NCBI GenBank assembly: GCA_964617105.1
Contig: CAZTWC010000205.1
Span: forward strand, 1-6,941
Reading direction: 5' to 3'
Source: CAZTWC01 sp964617105 [NCBI: uncultured Myxococcia bacterium]
GTDB taxonomy: Bacteria; CAZTWC01
Length of the DNA stretch: 6,941 bases
The position numbers and the translations under genes were made by a program. Under the pieces are notes generated by a model. That model did no database searches, was not told where the DNA came from, and worked only from the letters and a program-made list of their open reading frames with translations. The stretch's first letter is position 1. Every line of letters starts with the position of its first letter. This document shows, one piece after another, positions 1 through 5,974 of the stretch.

Positions 1-1967
1 CCGCTTACATGGCCACCAGATTAGGAGCGGTGCGCTGTGAAATTTGGACCGATGTCCCTGGCATTTATACCGCCACTCCTCAACAGATACCTTCAGCCCG
101 GTTACTCAAATTGCTTGACTTTGATGAAGCTCAGGAGATCATCTCCACCGGGGCCAAAGTGCTGCATCCCCGTTGCTTGACACCTTTGCAAAAATACGGC
201 ATCCCTCTCTATATTCGCTGCACCCAGCGGCCGGAAATAAAGGGGACAGTTATCTCTCCCGGGGCTCCGGGCGGCGGAAAAGAGATCAAAGCGGTCTCGG
301 CCAAAAAGGGGGTGATGCTAATCACTATGGAGAGCGTCAATATGTGGCAGCAAGTAGGCTTTTTGGCCGATACTTTCGGTTGTTTCAAGCAACATGGGCT
401 ATCGGTGGACCTGGTTTCCACTTCTGAAACCAATGTAACCGTATCCCTGGACGCTGCTGCCAATATGTTGGAAGGTAAAGTGGTTGAAAAATTGCTGGCA
501 GACCTGAGCAACTTTTGCCAGGCCCGCAGCCTGGGACCCTGTGCCATGATTAGCCTTGTGGGGCGCAATATTCGTTCTGTTTTACACAAGTTGAGTCCTG
601 CTTTGGAGGTTTTTCAGGAGCAGAAGATCTATTTGGTTTCACAGGCGGCCAATGATTTGAACTTGACTTTTGTGGTAGATGAAGATCAGTCGGATCGCCT
701 GGTGTTACAGTTGCATAACCTGTTTTTTAGCGATGACCGGGAGGACAATATCTTTGGTGCTTCCTGGCGGCAACTGTTTGGCGTAGAAGAGGGCGATAAA
801 CAAGATGAAAAGAAAGATGATACCGCTACCATGGGTCAGAGATGGTGGCAGGACCGCCGCCAGGAGTTACTGCAAATGGCTGCTCAAGAATCCCCTTTAT
901 ATGTTTATGATCAGAACACCCTTAATAACAGTGCCCAACAGTTATTGGGGCTAAACTCAATAGACCGGGTTTTTTATGCTGTAAAGGCCAACGCCCATCC
1001 GGCTATTGTGAAAAATCTTTTTCAACTGGGATTTGGTTTTGAATGTGTATCACCTGGGGAGATTGAATATTTACAGAAGATACTTCCCGATTTGGCGCCC
1101 CAGCGTATTTTGTTTACTCCAAATTTTGCTCCAGCCTCAGAATATGAGACCGCCTATGAGCGGGGAGTATATGTTACCATGGACAATCTTTACCCCCTGG
1201 AGAGTTGGCCTCAACTCTTTAAGGGCCGGGAGTTATTTTTACGGCTCGATCCGGGTCAGGGTAGGGGACATCATCAATATGTCCATACTGCTGGCAAACA
1301 GTCAAAATTTGGTATTGCGCCCTATCAAATAGAGAAACTTCTTGCCTTGCTGGACAAATGCCAGGCCACGGTTATTGGCCTTCACGCCCATACTGGCAGT
1401 GGTATTTTGGCTCCTCATGCCTGGCAGGAGACTGCCCTGTTTTTAAAATCCATGGCAGAAAATTTTCCCAAATTGCGCTTTGTTGATCTGGGAGGTGGTT
1501 TGGGAGTAGTGGAAAAACCAGGGCAAACCCCATTGAACCTGCCAGAGGTAGATAAAAAGTTGGCCATGGTAAAAGAGACTATGCCGGGGATAGAGTTTTG
1601 GCTGGAGCCGGGTCGTTTCCTGGTGGCTGAGGCCGGAGTGCTTTTAGCCAGGGTAACCCAAATTAAACAGAAGGAAGAGTTTAATTATGTGGGCATCAAT
1701 TGCGGAATGAATGTGCTGATTCGTCCCATGCTATACGGTTCTTACCACGAGATAGTTAATCTCACCCGTCTGGATGATGAAAAGAGCATGAAGGCAAATA
1801 TAGTTGGCCCTATTTGCGAATCAGGTGATACTTTGGGTTATGGGCGGCGTCTGGCTCCTGCTCAAGAGGGTGATATAATCCTTATCGACACCGCTGGGGC
1901 TTACGGAAGTGTTATGAGTTCCTCTTATAATATGCGTAAACCCGCCAGCGAGGCAGTGTTGAGTTAG
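1..1967 (+). CDS. Bifunctional aspartokinase / diaminopimelate decarboxylase (5' end outside window)
   Basis: Fusion enzyme expected to phosphorylate L-aspartate and to decarboxylate meso-diaminopimelate to L-lysine. The frame is open from the left edge (first full codon at 3), so the ATG at 9 is internal; the N-terminal kinase part lies upstream. Numbering from that ATG: residues 10-24 carry the aspartokinase EIWTDVPGIYTA signature and 47-55 GAKVLHPR. Two ACT domains follow (about 97-165 and 173-240), most like lysine-sensitive LysC/AKIII, so feedback by lysine is inferred. A charged linker (about 241-275) leads to a PLP-dependent fold III decarboxylase: YAVKAN with the PLP lysine K326, HTGSG at 461-465, GGGLG at 495-499, EPGRF at 533-537, and CESGD at 603-607 with catalytic Cys603. 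The C-terminus (YNMRKPASEAVL) matches the family's end. The stop is TAG. No frame break is seen at the junction and all key decarboxylase residues are present. The same domain order is known in Xanthomonas/Xylella fusions. Confidence 0.95.
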   Translation, partial: AYMATRLGAVRCEIWTDVPGIYTATPQQIPSARLLKLLDFDEAQEIISTGAKVLHPRCLTPLQKYGIPLYIRCTQRPEIKGTVISPGAPGGGKEIKAVSAKKGVMLITMESVNMWQQVGFLADTFGCFKQHGLSVDLVSTSETNVTVSLDAAANMLEGKVVEKLLADLSNFCQARSLGPCAMISLVGRNIRSVLHKLSPALEVFQEQKIYLVSQAANDLNLTFVVDEDQSDRLVLQLHNLFFSDDREDNIFGASWRQLFGVEEGDKQDEKKDDTATMGQRWWQDRRQELLQMAAQESPLYVYDQNTLNNSAQQLLGLNSIDRVFYAVKANAHPAIVKNLFQLGFGFECVSPGEIEYLQKILPDLAPQRILFTPNFAPASEYETAYERGVYVTMDNLYPLESWPQLFKGRELFLRLDPGQGRGHHQYVHTAGKQSKFGIAPYQIEKLLALLDKCQATVIGLHAHTGSGILAPHAWQETALFLKSMAENFPKLRFVDLGGGLGVVEKPGQTPLNLPEVDKKLAMVKETMPGIEFWLEPGRFLVAEAGVLLARVTQIKQKEEFNYVGINCGMNVLIRPMLYGSYHEIVNLTRLDDEKSMKANIVGPICESGDTLGYGRRLAPAQEGDIILIDTAGAYGSVMSSSYNMRKPASEAVLS

Positions 1968-1987
1968 TACTGTCCATCGGATATTTT

Positions 1988-2024
1988 AAAGGGGGTATTA
2001 GGCCAATAAACCACCCCTACCTTT
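1988..2024 (+). other. Possible bulged hairpin in the leader of the flavin reductase gene
   Basis: In the 72-base gap after the decarboxylase stop, AAAG (1988-1991) can pair with CTTT (2021-2024), GGGG (1992-1995) with CCCC (2014-2017), and TATT (1996-1999) with AATA (2005-2008) around a five-base loop. Bulges of three and five bases sit on the 3' side. No T-run follows, so it is not an intrinsic terminator. It ends four bases before the AAGGAGG ribosome site, so it could mark an mRNA processing point or affect translation, or it could be chance. Confidence 0.25.
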
Positions 2025-2027
2025 GAG

Positions 2028-2034
2028 AAGGAGG
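2028..2034 (+). promoter_or_regulatory. Strong Shine-Dalgarno site for the flavin reductase gene
   Basis: AAGGAGG lies five bases before the ATG at 2040 and is a near-perfect complement of the 16S rRNA 3' end. It fixes the start of that gene and is the strongest ribosome site in the window. The other genes here have much weaker ones. Confidence 0.85.
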
Positions 2035-2039
2035 CGAAA

Positions 2040-2606
2040 ATGAAAAAAATAATAGACCTGAAGTTGGCTACCCGGCTGATTAATAATGGCTGTACAGTGC
2101 TGGTTTCTACCCGGGGAGATGGTAAGGATAACATTATGACGGTAGCCTGGTTGATGCCTCTGGCTAAAGATCCCCCCCTGGTGGCTTTGGCCATAGGCCA
2201 GTCTAAATTTTCTTATAAACTGATCCAAAAAACCGGACAATTTGCCATCAATGTGCCCAATAAAGACCTGGCGCCACAAACTATGATCTGTGGCCGCCAC
2301 AAAGGGTTTGAGGTGGATAAATTTGAGTTGTCCGGTTTGACTGCCAGGCCAGCGCAAAAGTTAGATGTACCCCTGGTTGATGAGTGTTTTGCCCATCTGG
2401 AGTGCCGCCTCAGGGAAACTTTTATTTTGGGAAAATCGGCCATCACTGTGGGCGAAGTTGTCTGCGCCCAGGTGGAGGATGAACTCTTTGATTCTAGTGT
2501 TCTCATTGGAGATGACCGGGCCAAAACCCTTCACCACCTTGGAGGAGCGAAGTTTTGTTTTCCTGGTGAGCCTTTTGTCTCAACTGCCGAAAACCAGCAA
2601 GGCTAA
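2040..2606 (+). CDS. Flavin reductase-like / flavoredoxin-type FMN-binding protein
   Basis: A 188-residue cytoplasmic protein of the flavin reductase-like (split-barrel FMN-binding) family. Family members bind FMN and either reduce flavins with NAD(P)H or carry electrons, as flavoredoxin does in sulfate reducers. Seen here: an N-terminal strand with VLVSTRGDGKDNIMTVAW (about residues 20-37), where the family contacts flavin phosphate; PPLVALAIG (45-53); SYKLIQKTGQFAINVP (58-73), the typical 'fxVNvp' segment; and a C-terminal LHHLGGAKF motif (about 164-172) common in flavoredoxin-like members. Length is normal. The start is supported by AAGGAGG five bases upstream. The gene ends three bases before rsmA, in the same frame, so the two are almost certainly cotranscribed. 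The physiological partner cannot be read from the sequence; rsmA gives no functional hint. Confidence 0.88.
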   Translation: MKKIIDLKLATRLINNGCTVLVSTRGDGKDNIMTVAWLMPLAKDPPLVALAIGQSKFSYKLIQKTGQFAINVPNKDLAPQTMICGRHKGFEVDKFELSGLTARPAQKLDVPLVDECFAHLECRLRETFILGKSAITVGEVVCAQVEDELFDSSVLIGDDRAKTLHHLGGAKFCFPGEPFVSTAENQQG

Positions 2607-2609
2607 TCA

Positions 2610-3428
2610 GTGGATAATTCTATAAAAAAAATAAAGAAACTGGGCCAGAATTTTCTCCAGGATCAACAGGCCCTGCAGCAGGTAGTGGAGTTTGCCCGAG
2701 TGGATGGGAAAAATGTGCTGGAGATAGGGGCAGGTTCAGGATTTTTAACCAATCTTTTATCTGAGCAATGCCGCAGAGTACTGGCCCTGGAAGTGGATCA
2801 GCGGTTTATCCGCCTGTTGCAGAAAGATTTCGCCGGCAATGAAAAGGTGGATATCCTGGCCGGATCTATTTTGCGGTTGAACCTGGAAGAATTATCGATG
2901 CGTTTTGGCTCCCTGGAGGTGGTAGGTAATCTCCCCTATTATTTGACCAGCAAAATAATCCTTTATCTAATAGATAACCGAGACTATTTTGCTTCAGCCA
3001 CCATAATGGTTCAGGACGAAGTTGCCAGACGTCTGGCTTCCCCGCCAGGGAATAAGAGTTACGGCCGGCTTTCCATCCTGGTGCAACTGTTTTTTGGCCT
3101 GCAAACAGGGCCCACTTTCCCCCCCTCCTATTTTTCGCCTCCCCCCCGGGTTAACTCCACCCTGGTTAGGATGATCCCCTATTCACAGATGCCGGTGGAG
3201 ATAGTTGATATTAATTTTTTTCAGAAAGTGGTAAAAGCCGCCTTTAGCCAAAGACGGAAAAAATTGCTCAACAATCTTTTGGCTTGCCCTCTTTTCACCT
3301 TGAATCGCCAGGAATTACTATCTTTATTGGAGGAGAGCGACATTGGTGAAAATCAACGGGCCGAGGAGTTAACCATAGCCGAATTCGCCCGATTGACGGA
3401 GAAGTTGACTGCCTTCAACTGCGTCTAA
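2610..3428 (+). CDS. rsmA: 16S rRNA (adenine1518-N6/adenine1519-N6)-dimethyltransferase RsmA
   Basis: Dimethylates two adjacent adenines in the 3'-terminal hairpin of 16S rRNA using S-adenosylmethionine, a late small-subunit maturation step (KsgA family). All signatures are present in the 272 residues: LGQNFLQD (11-18) at the N-terminus; SAM motif I VLEIGAGSGFLT (36-47); acidic EVD (61-63) for the ribose; catalytic NLPYYLTSKI (107-116); the MVQDEVARRL and YGRLSILVQ segments (133-159); PPPRVNSTLVRM (177-188); and AAFSQRRKKLLNNL (210-223) in the C-terminal domain. Length is typical. The start is GTG: a TAA lies in the same frame two codons upstream (2604-2606), and the next in-frame ATG falls beyond the catalytic core's beginning. 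The likely ribosome site is a weak AAGG around 2599-2602. Function is secure; loss typically gives kasugamycin resistance in known bacteria. Confidence 0.97.
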   Translation: MDNSIKKIKKLGQNFLQDQQALQQVVEFARVDGKNVLEIGAGSGFLTNLLSEQCRRVLALEVDQRFIRLLQKDFAGNEKVDILAGSILRLNLEELSMRFGSLEVVGNLPYYLTSKIILYLIDNRDYFASATIMVQDEVARRLASPPGNKSYGRLSILVQLFFGLQTGPTFPPSYFSPPPRVNSTLVRMIPYSQMPVEIVDINFFQKVVKAAFSQRRKKLLNNLLACPLFTLNRQELLSLLEESDIGENQRAEELTIAEFARLTEKLTAFNCV

Positions 3429-3461
3429 GTTGTCAGATTTGTTTTACCCCATTAGATATGA

Positions 3462-3533
3462 ACTACCTCAAATCTTGCATTAATACCGTGAATGCGTTAA
3501 CATAATGCTGCTCCGTTGCTGGTTTTAGGTAGT
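3462..3533. repeat. Nested imperfect inverted repeat in the rsmA-rhomboid gap
   Basis: The 200-base gap between rsmA and the rhomboid gene (3429-3628) contains no recognisable gene. Inside it, ACTACCT (3462-3468) is the exact reverse complement of AGGTAGT (3527-3533). Continuing inward past one mismatch, AAA (3470-3472) pairs with TTT (3523-3525), then one G-T wobble and one C-G pair. Within this, GCATTA (3477-3482) exactly pairs with TAATGC (3503-3508). The result is a two-tier stem-loop of 72 bases. No T-run follows on either side, so it is not a standard terminator. I recognise no riboswitch, T-box or tRNA signature. It could be a structured leader of the rhomboid mRNA, a small mobile-element relic or chance. 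Confidence 0.45.
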
Positions 3534-3628
3534 ATGCGGATCAATTCACAATGGCTGTCAAAAGAATCAATAAGATAGTCAAGGGAAAACGCTGTAATTA
3601 GAGCATAACTTCGGATTTGAGCAACACT

Positions 3629-4372
3629 ATGAATTATCAGCGAGGACCAACTGTTAGGTTGGGAGGGGGCTTGACCCCAGTGGTAAAAAAACTGATTATT
3701 GCCTGTTCGGTCATTTATTTATTGGAATTAATCAGCCTAAACTGGATGCACGACCCCTTTGTGGTAAAGTATTTTGCCCTTATCCCCCACCAATTTATCA
3801 ATAGCCTACATCTTTGGCAGGTGGTTTCCTACCTGTTTCTTCACGATGCCCGGGATCCAATTCATCTGTTGTTGAATATGTTGATTTTGTGGCTGTTTGG
3901 CTCAATGTTCGAGAGCCGCTGGGGCTCAAAGGCGTTTTTAAAATTTTATCTGATCTCCGGAGTAGGCGCTGGATTTGCGGTTGTCCTTTCCGGCCTGGTG
4001 GATCAGTCTCATTGGATGGTACCCACTCTGGGTGCTTCTGGATCAATTTATGCCCTGATGGTGGCTTACGGGATGATTTTTCCTGAGCAGCCGGTTTACT
4101 TTTTTGCCATCTTTCCCCTCAAGGGCAAGCACTTGATTATGGTTTTGATAATTATCACCTTGCTCTATGCCCTGGCTAAGAGTCCTATCAGTTATTCTGC
4201 TCATTTTGGCGGTATGTTGATGGGTTATCTGTTGGTCACCGGTAACTGGCGTCCCAGAAAACTTAAAAAAAAGTTAAATATCTACTTGACCAAAAGGGCC
4301 TATAAAAGGAACAGCAAAAAGTATAGACCCTTTAAAGATGATAATGGGGATGATAATTCCTTCCTGCACTAA
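3629..4372 (+). CDS. Rhomboid family intramembrane serine protease
   Basis: Polytopic inner-membrane protease that cleaves substrate transmembrane segments with a Ser-His dyad. Numbering from the TTG at 3617: HLLLN (83-87) matches the conserved His and oxyanion-hole Asn of GlpG transmembrane segment 2; SMFESRWGS (96-104) is the loop after it; GASGS (139-143) holds nucleophile Ser141; SAHFGG (194-199) holds catalytic His196. About six hydrophobic segments are visible (roughly 24-42, 63-76, 82-97, 109-127, 140-154, 172-188, with a short last one near 196-208). A basic cytoplasmic tail follows (about 211-240), ending in an acidic stretch. Two starts are possible: TTG at 3617 or ATG at 3629. Neither has a good Shine-Dalgarno site; ATG is preferred as the commoner codon, giving 247 residues. 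An in-frame TAG at 3599 rules out a longer form. Catalytic residues are intact, so activity is expected; substrates are unknown. Confidence 0.93.
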   Translation: MNYQRGPTVRLGGGLTPVVKKLIIACSVIYLLELISLNWMHDPFVVKYFALIPHQFINSLHLWQVVSYLFLHDARDPIHLLLNMLILWLFGSMFESRWGSKAFLKFYLISGVGAGFAVVLSGLVDQSHWMVPTLGASGSIYALMVAYGMIFPEQPVYFFAIFPLKGKHLIMVLIIITLLYALAKSPISYSAHFGGMLMGYLLVTGNWRPRKLKKKLNIYLTKRAYKRNSKKYRPFKDDNGDDNSFLH

Positions 4373-4433
4373 CCAGCCAATTCGTAGCCAAAGATAATTT
4401 GCCTTTGTTTAAGAAAAAGAAAAACCCAATTTC

Positions 4434-4439
4434 GGGGGA
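4434..4439 (+). promoter_or_regulatory. Purine-rich ribosome-binding site of selA
   Basis: GGGGGA ends five bases before the ATG at 4445. It is a fair Shine-Dalgarno match and supports that start. The 72-base gap before selA is otherwise A-rich (about 4411-4425) and shows no convincing terminator, so read-through from the rhomboid gene is possible. Confidence 0.5.
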
Positions 4440-4444
4440 TATAG

Positions 4445-5953
4445 ATGGAAAAGAATAGATTACTGCGAATTCTGCCTCAGGTGGGAAAGGTTCTGGCCTG
4501 TCCAGAGGTGGTGGAGATGAAAAATCGTTCTTCTTTTTCCATGGCGGAATTGAAAGATGCAGTCCAGAGAGCGATTGAGTTTGAGCGGCTAAAACTGATT
4601 AAAAAATTGACTGAATCCGATGGACGGAGAAAAAAATCCGCCCCGGATCTAGAGGCATCGGAGCCTTATAAAGATGGTGATCAAGATAATGATGATTTGA
4701 TGCACCGGGTGCTAGCCGGAGTGGAGCGGGAATTGACCGAGCTGGCCCGAAAGCGGCTCTGCTGCCTGGTCAATGGAACCGGAATCATTATCCACACCAA
4801 TCTGGGACGGGCGCCTTTGGGCGGTTTAATAGAAAAGATTCAGGCTTTGCCTGCCGGTTATTGCAACCTGGAGTACAACCTTCAGAGCGGTGGAAGGGGC
4901 TCCAGATATTCCCATGCTGCAGAGCAGATTTTAGCGGTCACCGGCGGGGAAGATGTATTGGTGGTCAACAATAATGCAGCGGCAGTTTTCCTAATGTTGA
5001 ACACCATGGCCAAAGATCGCCAGGTGCTGGTTTCCCGCGGCGAGTTGGTGGAGATTGGTGGTTCCTTCAGGATTCCTGATATCATGCGGGCCTCCGGGGC
5101 AATATTAAAGGAGGTTGGCACCACCAATAAAACCCGGGTCAGCGATTTTCGACAGGCAATTGACCAGGAAACCGCCTTGTTGCTAAAGGTTCACCGCAGT
5201 AATTTTGCTCAGGTGGGATTTTGCCAGGAGGTGGAGATCCAGGAATTGGTAGAACTGGGACAGAGTGTCCAAAGGCCGGTTATGTTCGATTTGGGATCTG
5301 GTTCGATTTTTTCCGGACCAGGTTTTGATAGAGAGCAACCAGCTGCGCCCCGCTATCCAGGTGGAATTAGCAGCCAACCTGAACCTGGGGTTAAAGAGGT
5401 GGTGCTTTCTGGTCCCGACCTGGTCACTTTTAGTGGAGATAAACTGCTGGGCGGACCCCAGGCCGGGATAATTGTAGGAAAAAAGTGCTGGTTGGATAGA
5501 GTCAGACAAAATCCTTTACTTAGAGTGTTGCGGGTTGACAAGTTGACCCTGGTCATCCTGGAGGAGATATTTCGGCTTTACCGGGAGGGGGAGGCCGCTG
5601 CCCGAAAAGAGATTCCCGTACTGGCCATGTTGGCTGCCAGCCAGGATAGTTTGTCTGCCAGGGCCCATAAATTGGCCAATCAGTTGAGCCAGATATCTTC
5701 ACTGGCAGTGGTGGTGGAGAATTGCTTTTCCCAGACCGGTGGAGGCAGCCTGCCCCTTTTTCCTTTACCCTCTTTTCAGGTAAAGATTTCCTGCCCGGGA
5801 ATTTCAGAGGAGCAGATGGCTCAAAAGATGAGGCAAAATCAACCTCCAATTATAGGTAAAAGAGAGAGCGGGGTCTTTGCCCTGGATGTGCGGACTATTT
5901 TACCAGGCCAGATCTCCCTGGTGGTGGAAGCGGCAAAAGGTATAGCTATTTGA
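4445..5953 (+). CDS. selA: L-seryl-tRNA(Sec) selenium transferase (selenocysteine synthase) SelA
   Basis: PLP enzyme that converts seryl-tRNA(Sec) to selenocysteinyl-tRNA(Sec) using selenophosphate; the bacterial enzyme known from E. coli is a large homodecamer in the cytoplasm. Seen in the 502 residues: an N-terminal tRNA-binding region (about 1-57); VNGTGIIIHTNLGRAPLG (109-126); SGGRGSRYSHAAE (148-160); a VVNNNAAAV loop (173-181); SRGELVEIGGSFRIP (197-211); GTTNKT (225-230); KVHRSNF (248-254); FDLGSGS (281-287); and SGDKLLGGPQAGI (330-342) with PLP lysine K333. The protein is some 40 residues longer than E. coli SelA, mainly through a charged stretch (about 58-84) and a proline/glycine-rich insert (about 291-322) before the PLP lysine. 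ATG at 4445 is supported by GGGGGA upstream. The stop is TGA, with a second in-frame TGA three codons later. The Fe-S gene begins 21 bases downstream. It implies selB, selC, selD and selenoproteins elsewhere; none are visible here. Confidence 0.97.
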   Translation: MEKNRLLRILPQVGKVLACPEVVEMKNRSSFSMAELKDAVQRAIEFERLKLIKKLTESDGRRKKSAPDLEASEPYKDGDQDNDDLMHRVLAGVERELTELARKRLCCLVNGTGIIIHTNLGRAPLGGLIEKIQALPAGYCNLEYNLQSGGRGSRYSHAAEQILAVTGGEDVLVVNNNAAAVFLMLNTMAKDRQVLVSRGELVEIGGSFRIPDIMRASGAILKEVGTTNKTRVSDFRQAIDQETALLLKVHRSNFAQVGFCQEVEIQELVELGQSVQRPVMFDLGSGSIFSGPGFDREQPAAPRYPGGISSQPEPGVKEVVLSGPDLVTFSGDKLLGGPQAGIIVGKKCWLDRVRQNPLLRVLRVDKLTLVILEEIFRLYREGEAAARKEIPVLAMLAASQDSLSARAHKLANQLSQISSLAVVVENCFSQTGGGSLPLFPLPSFQVKISCPGISEEQMAQKMRQNQPPIIGKRESGVFALDVRTILPGQISLVVEAAKGIAI

Positions 5954-5974
5954 AATTGGAGTTGAAAAGATAAA

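Noticed and set aside
9-11. ATG at 9 as the true start of the aspartokinase fusion
   Set aside because: The frame stays open to the left edge and the residues before it (Ala-Tyr) continue the aspartokinase fold; the kinase N-terminus must lie upstream.
209-589. Minus-strand open frame inside the aspartokinase region
   Set aside because: Antisense shadow of a well-conserved coding region, with no family resemblance and no ribosome site.
831-833. Internal ATG as a separate start for the decarboxylase half
   Set aside because: It sits in the linker at a plausible place, but no ribosome site precedes it and the frame is continuous, so a single fusion is simpler.
3430-3458. Promoter TTGTCA - 17 bases - TAGATA just after rsmA
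   Set aside because: The -35 is good but the -10 matches only three of six consensus bases; too weak to call without transcript data.
3551-3601. Tiny basic open frame (16 codons) upstream of the rhomboid gene
   Set aside because: No ribosome site and a length expected by chance; no sign of a leader peptide with regulatory codons.
3429-3616. tRNA(Sec) gene (selC) near selA
   Set aside because: No T-arm GGTTCGA-type sequence and no acceptor stem that would fold a 90-100 base tRNA.
4388-4410. Possible terminator between the rhomboid gene and selA
   Set aside because: Only a five-base A/T-rich stem (CAAAG/CTTTG) with a short T-run; too weak for an intrinsic terminator.
5183-5849. Minus-strand open frames inside selA
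   Set aside because: They overlap conserved SelA motifs and have low-complexity, unrecognisable products; shadows of the real gene.
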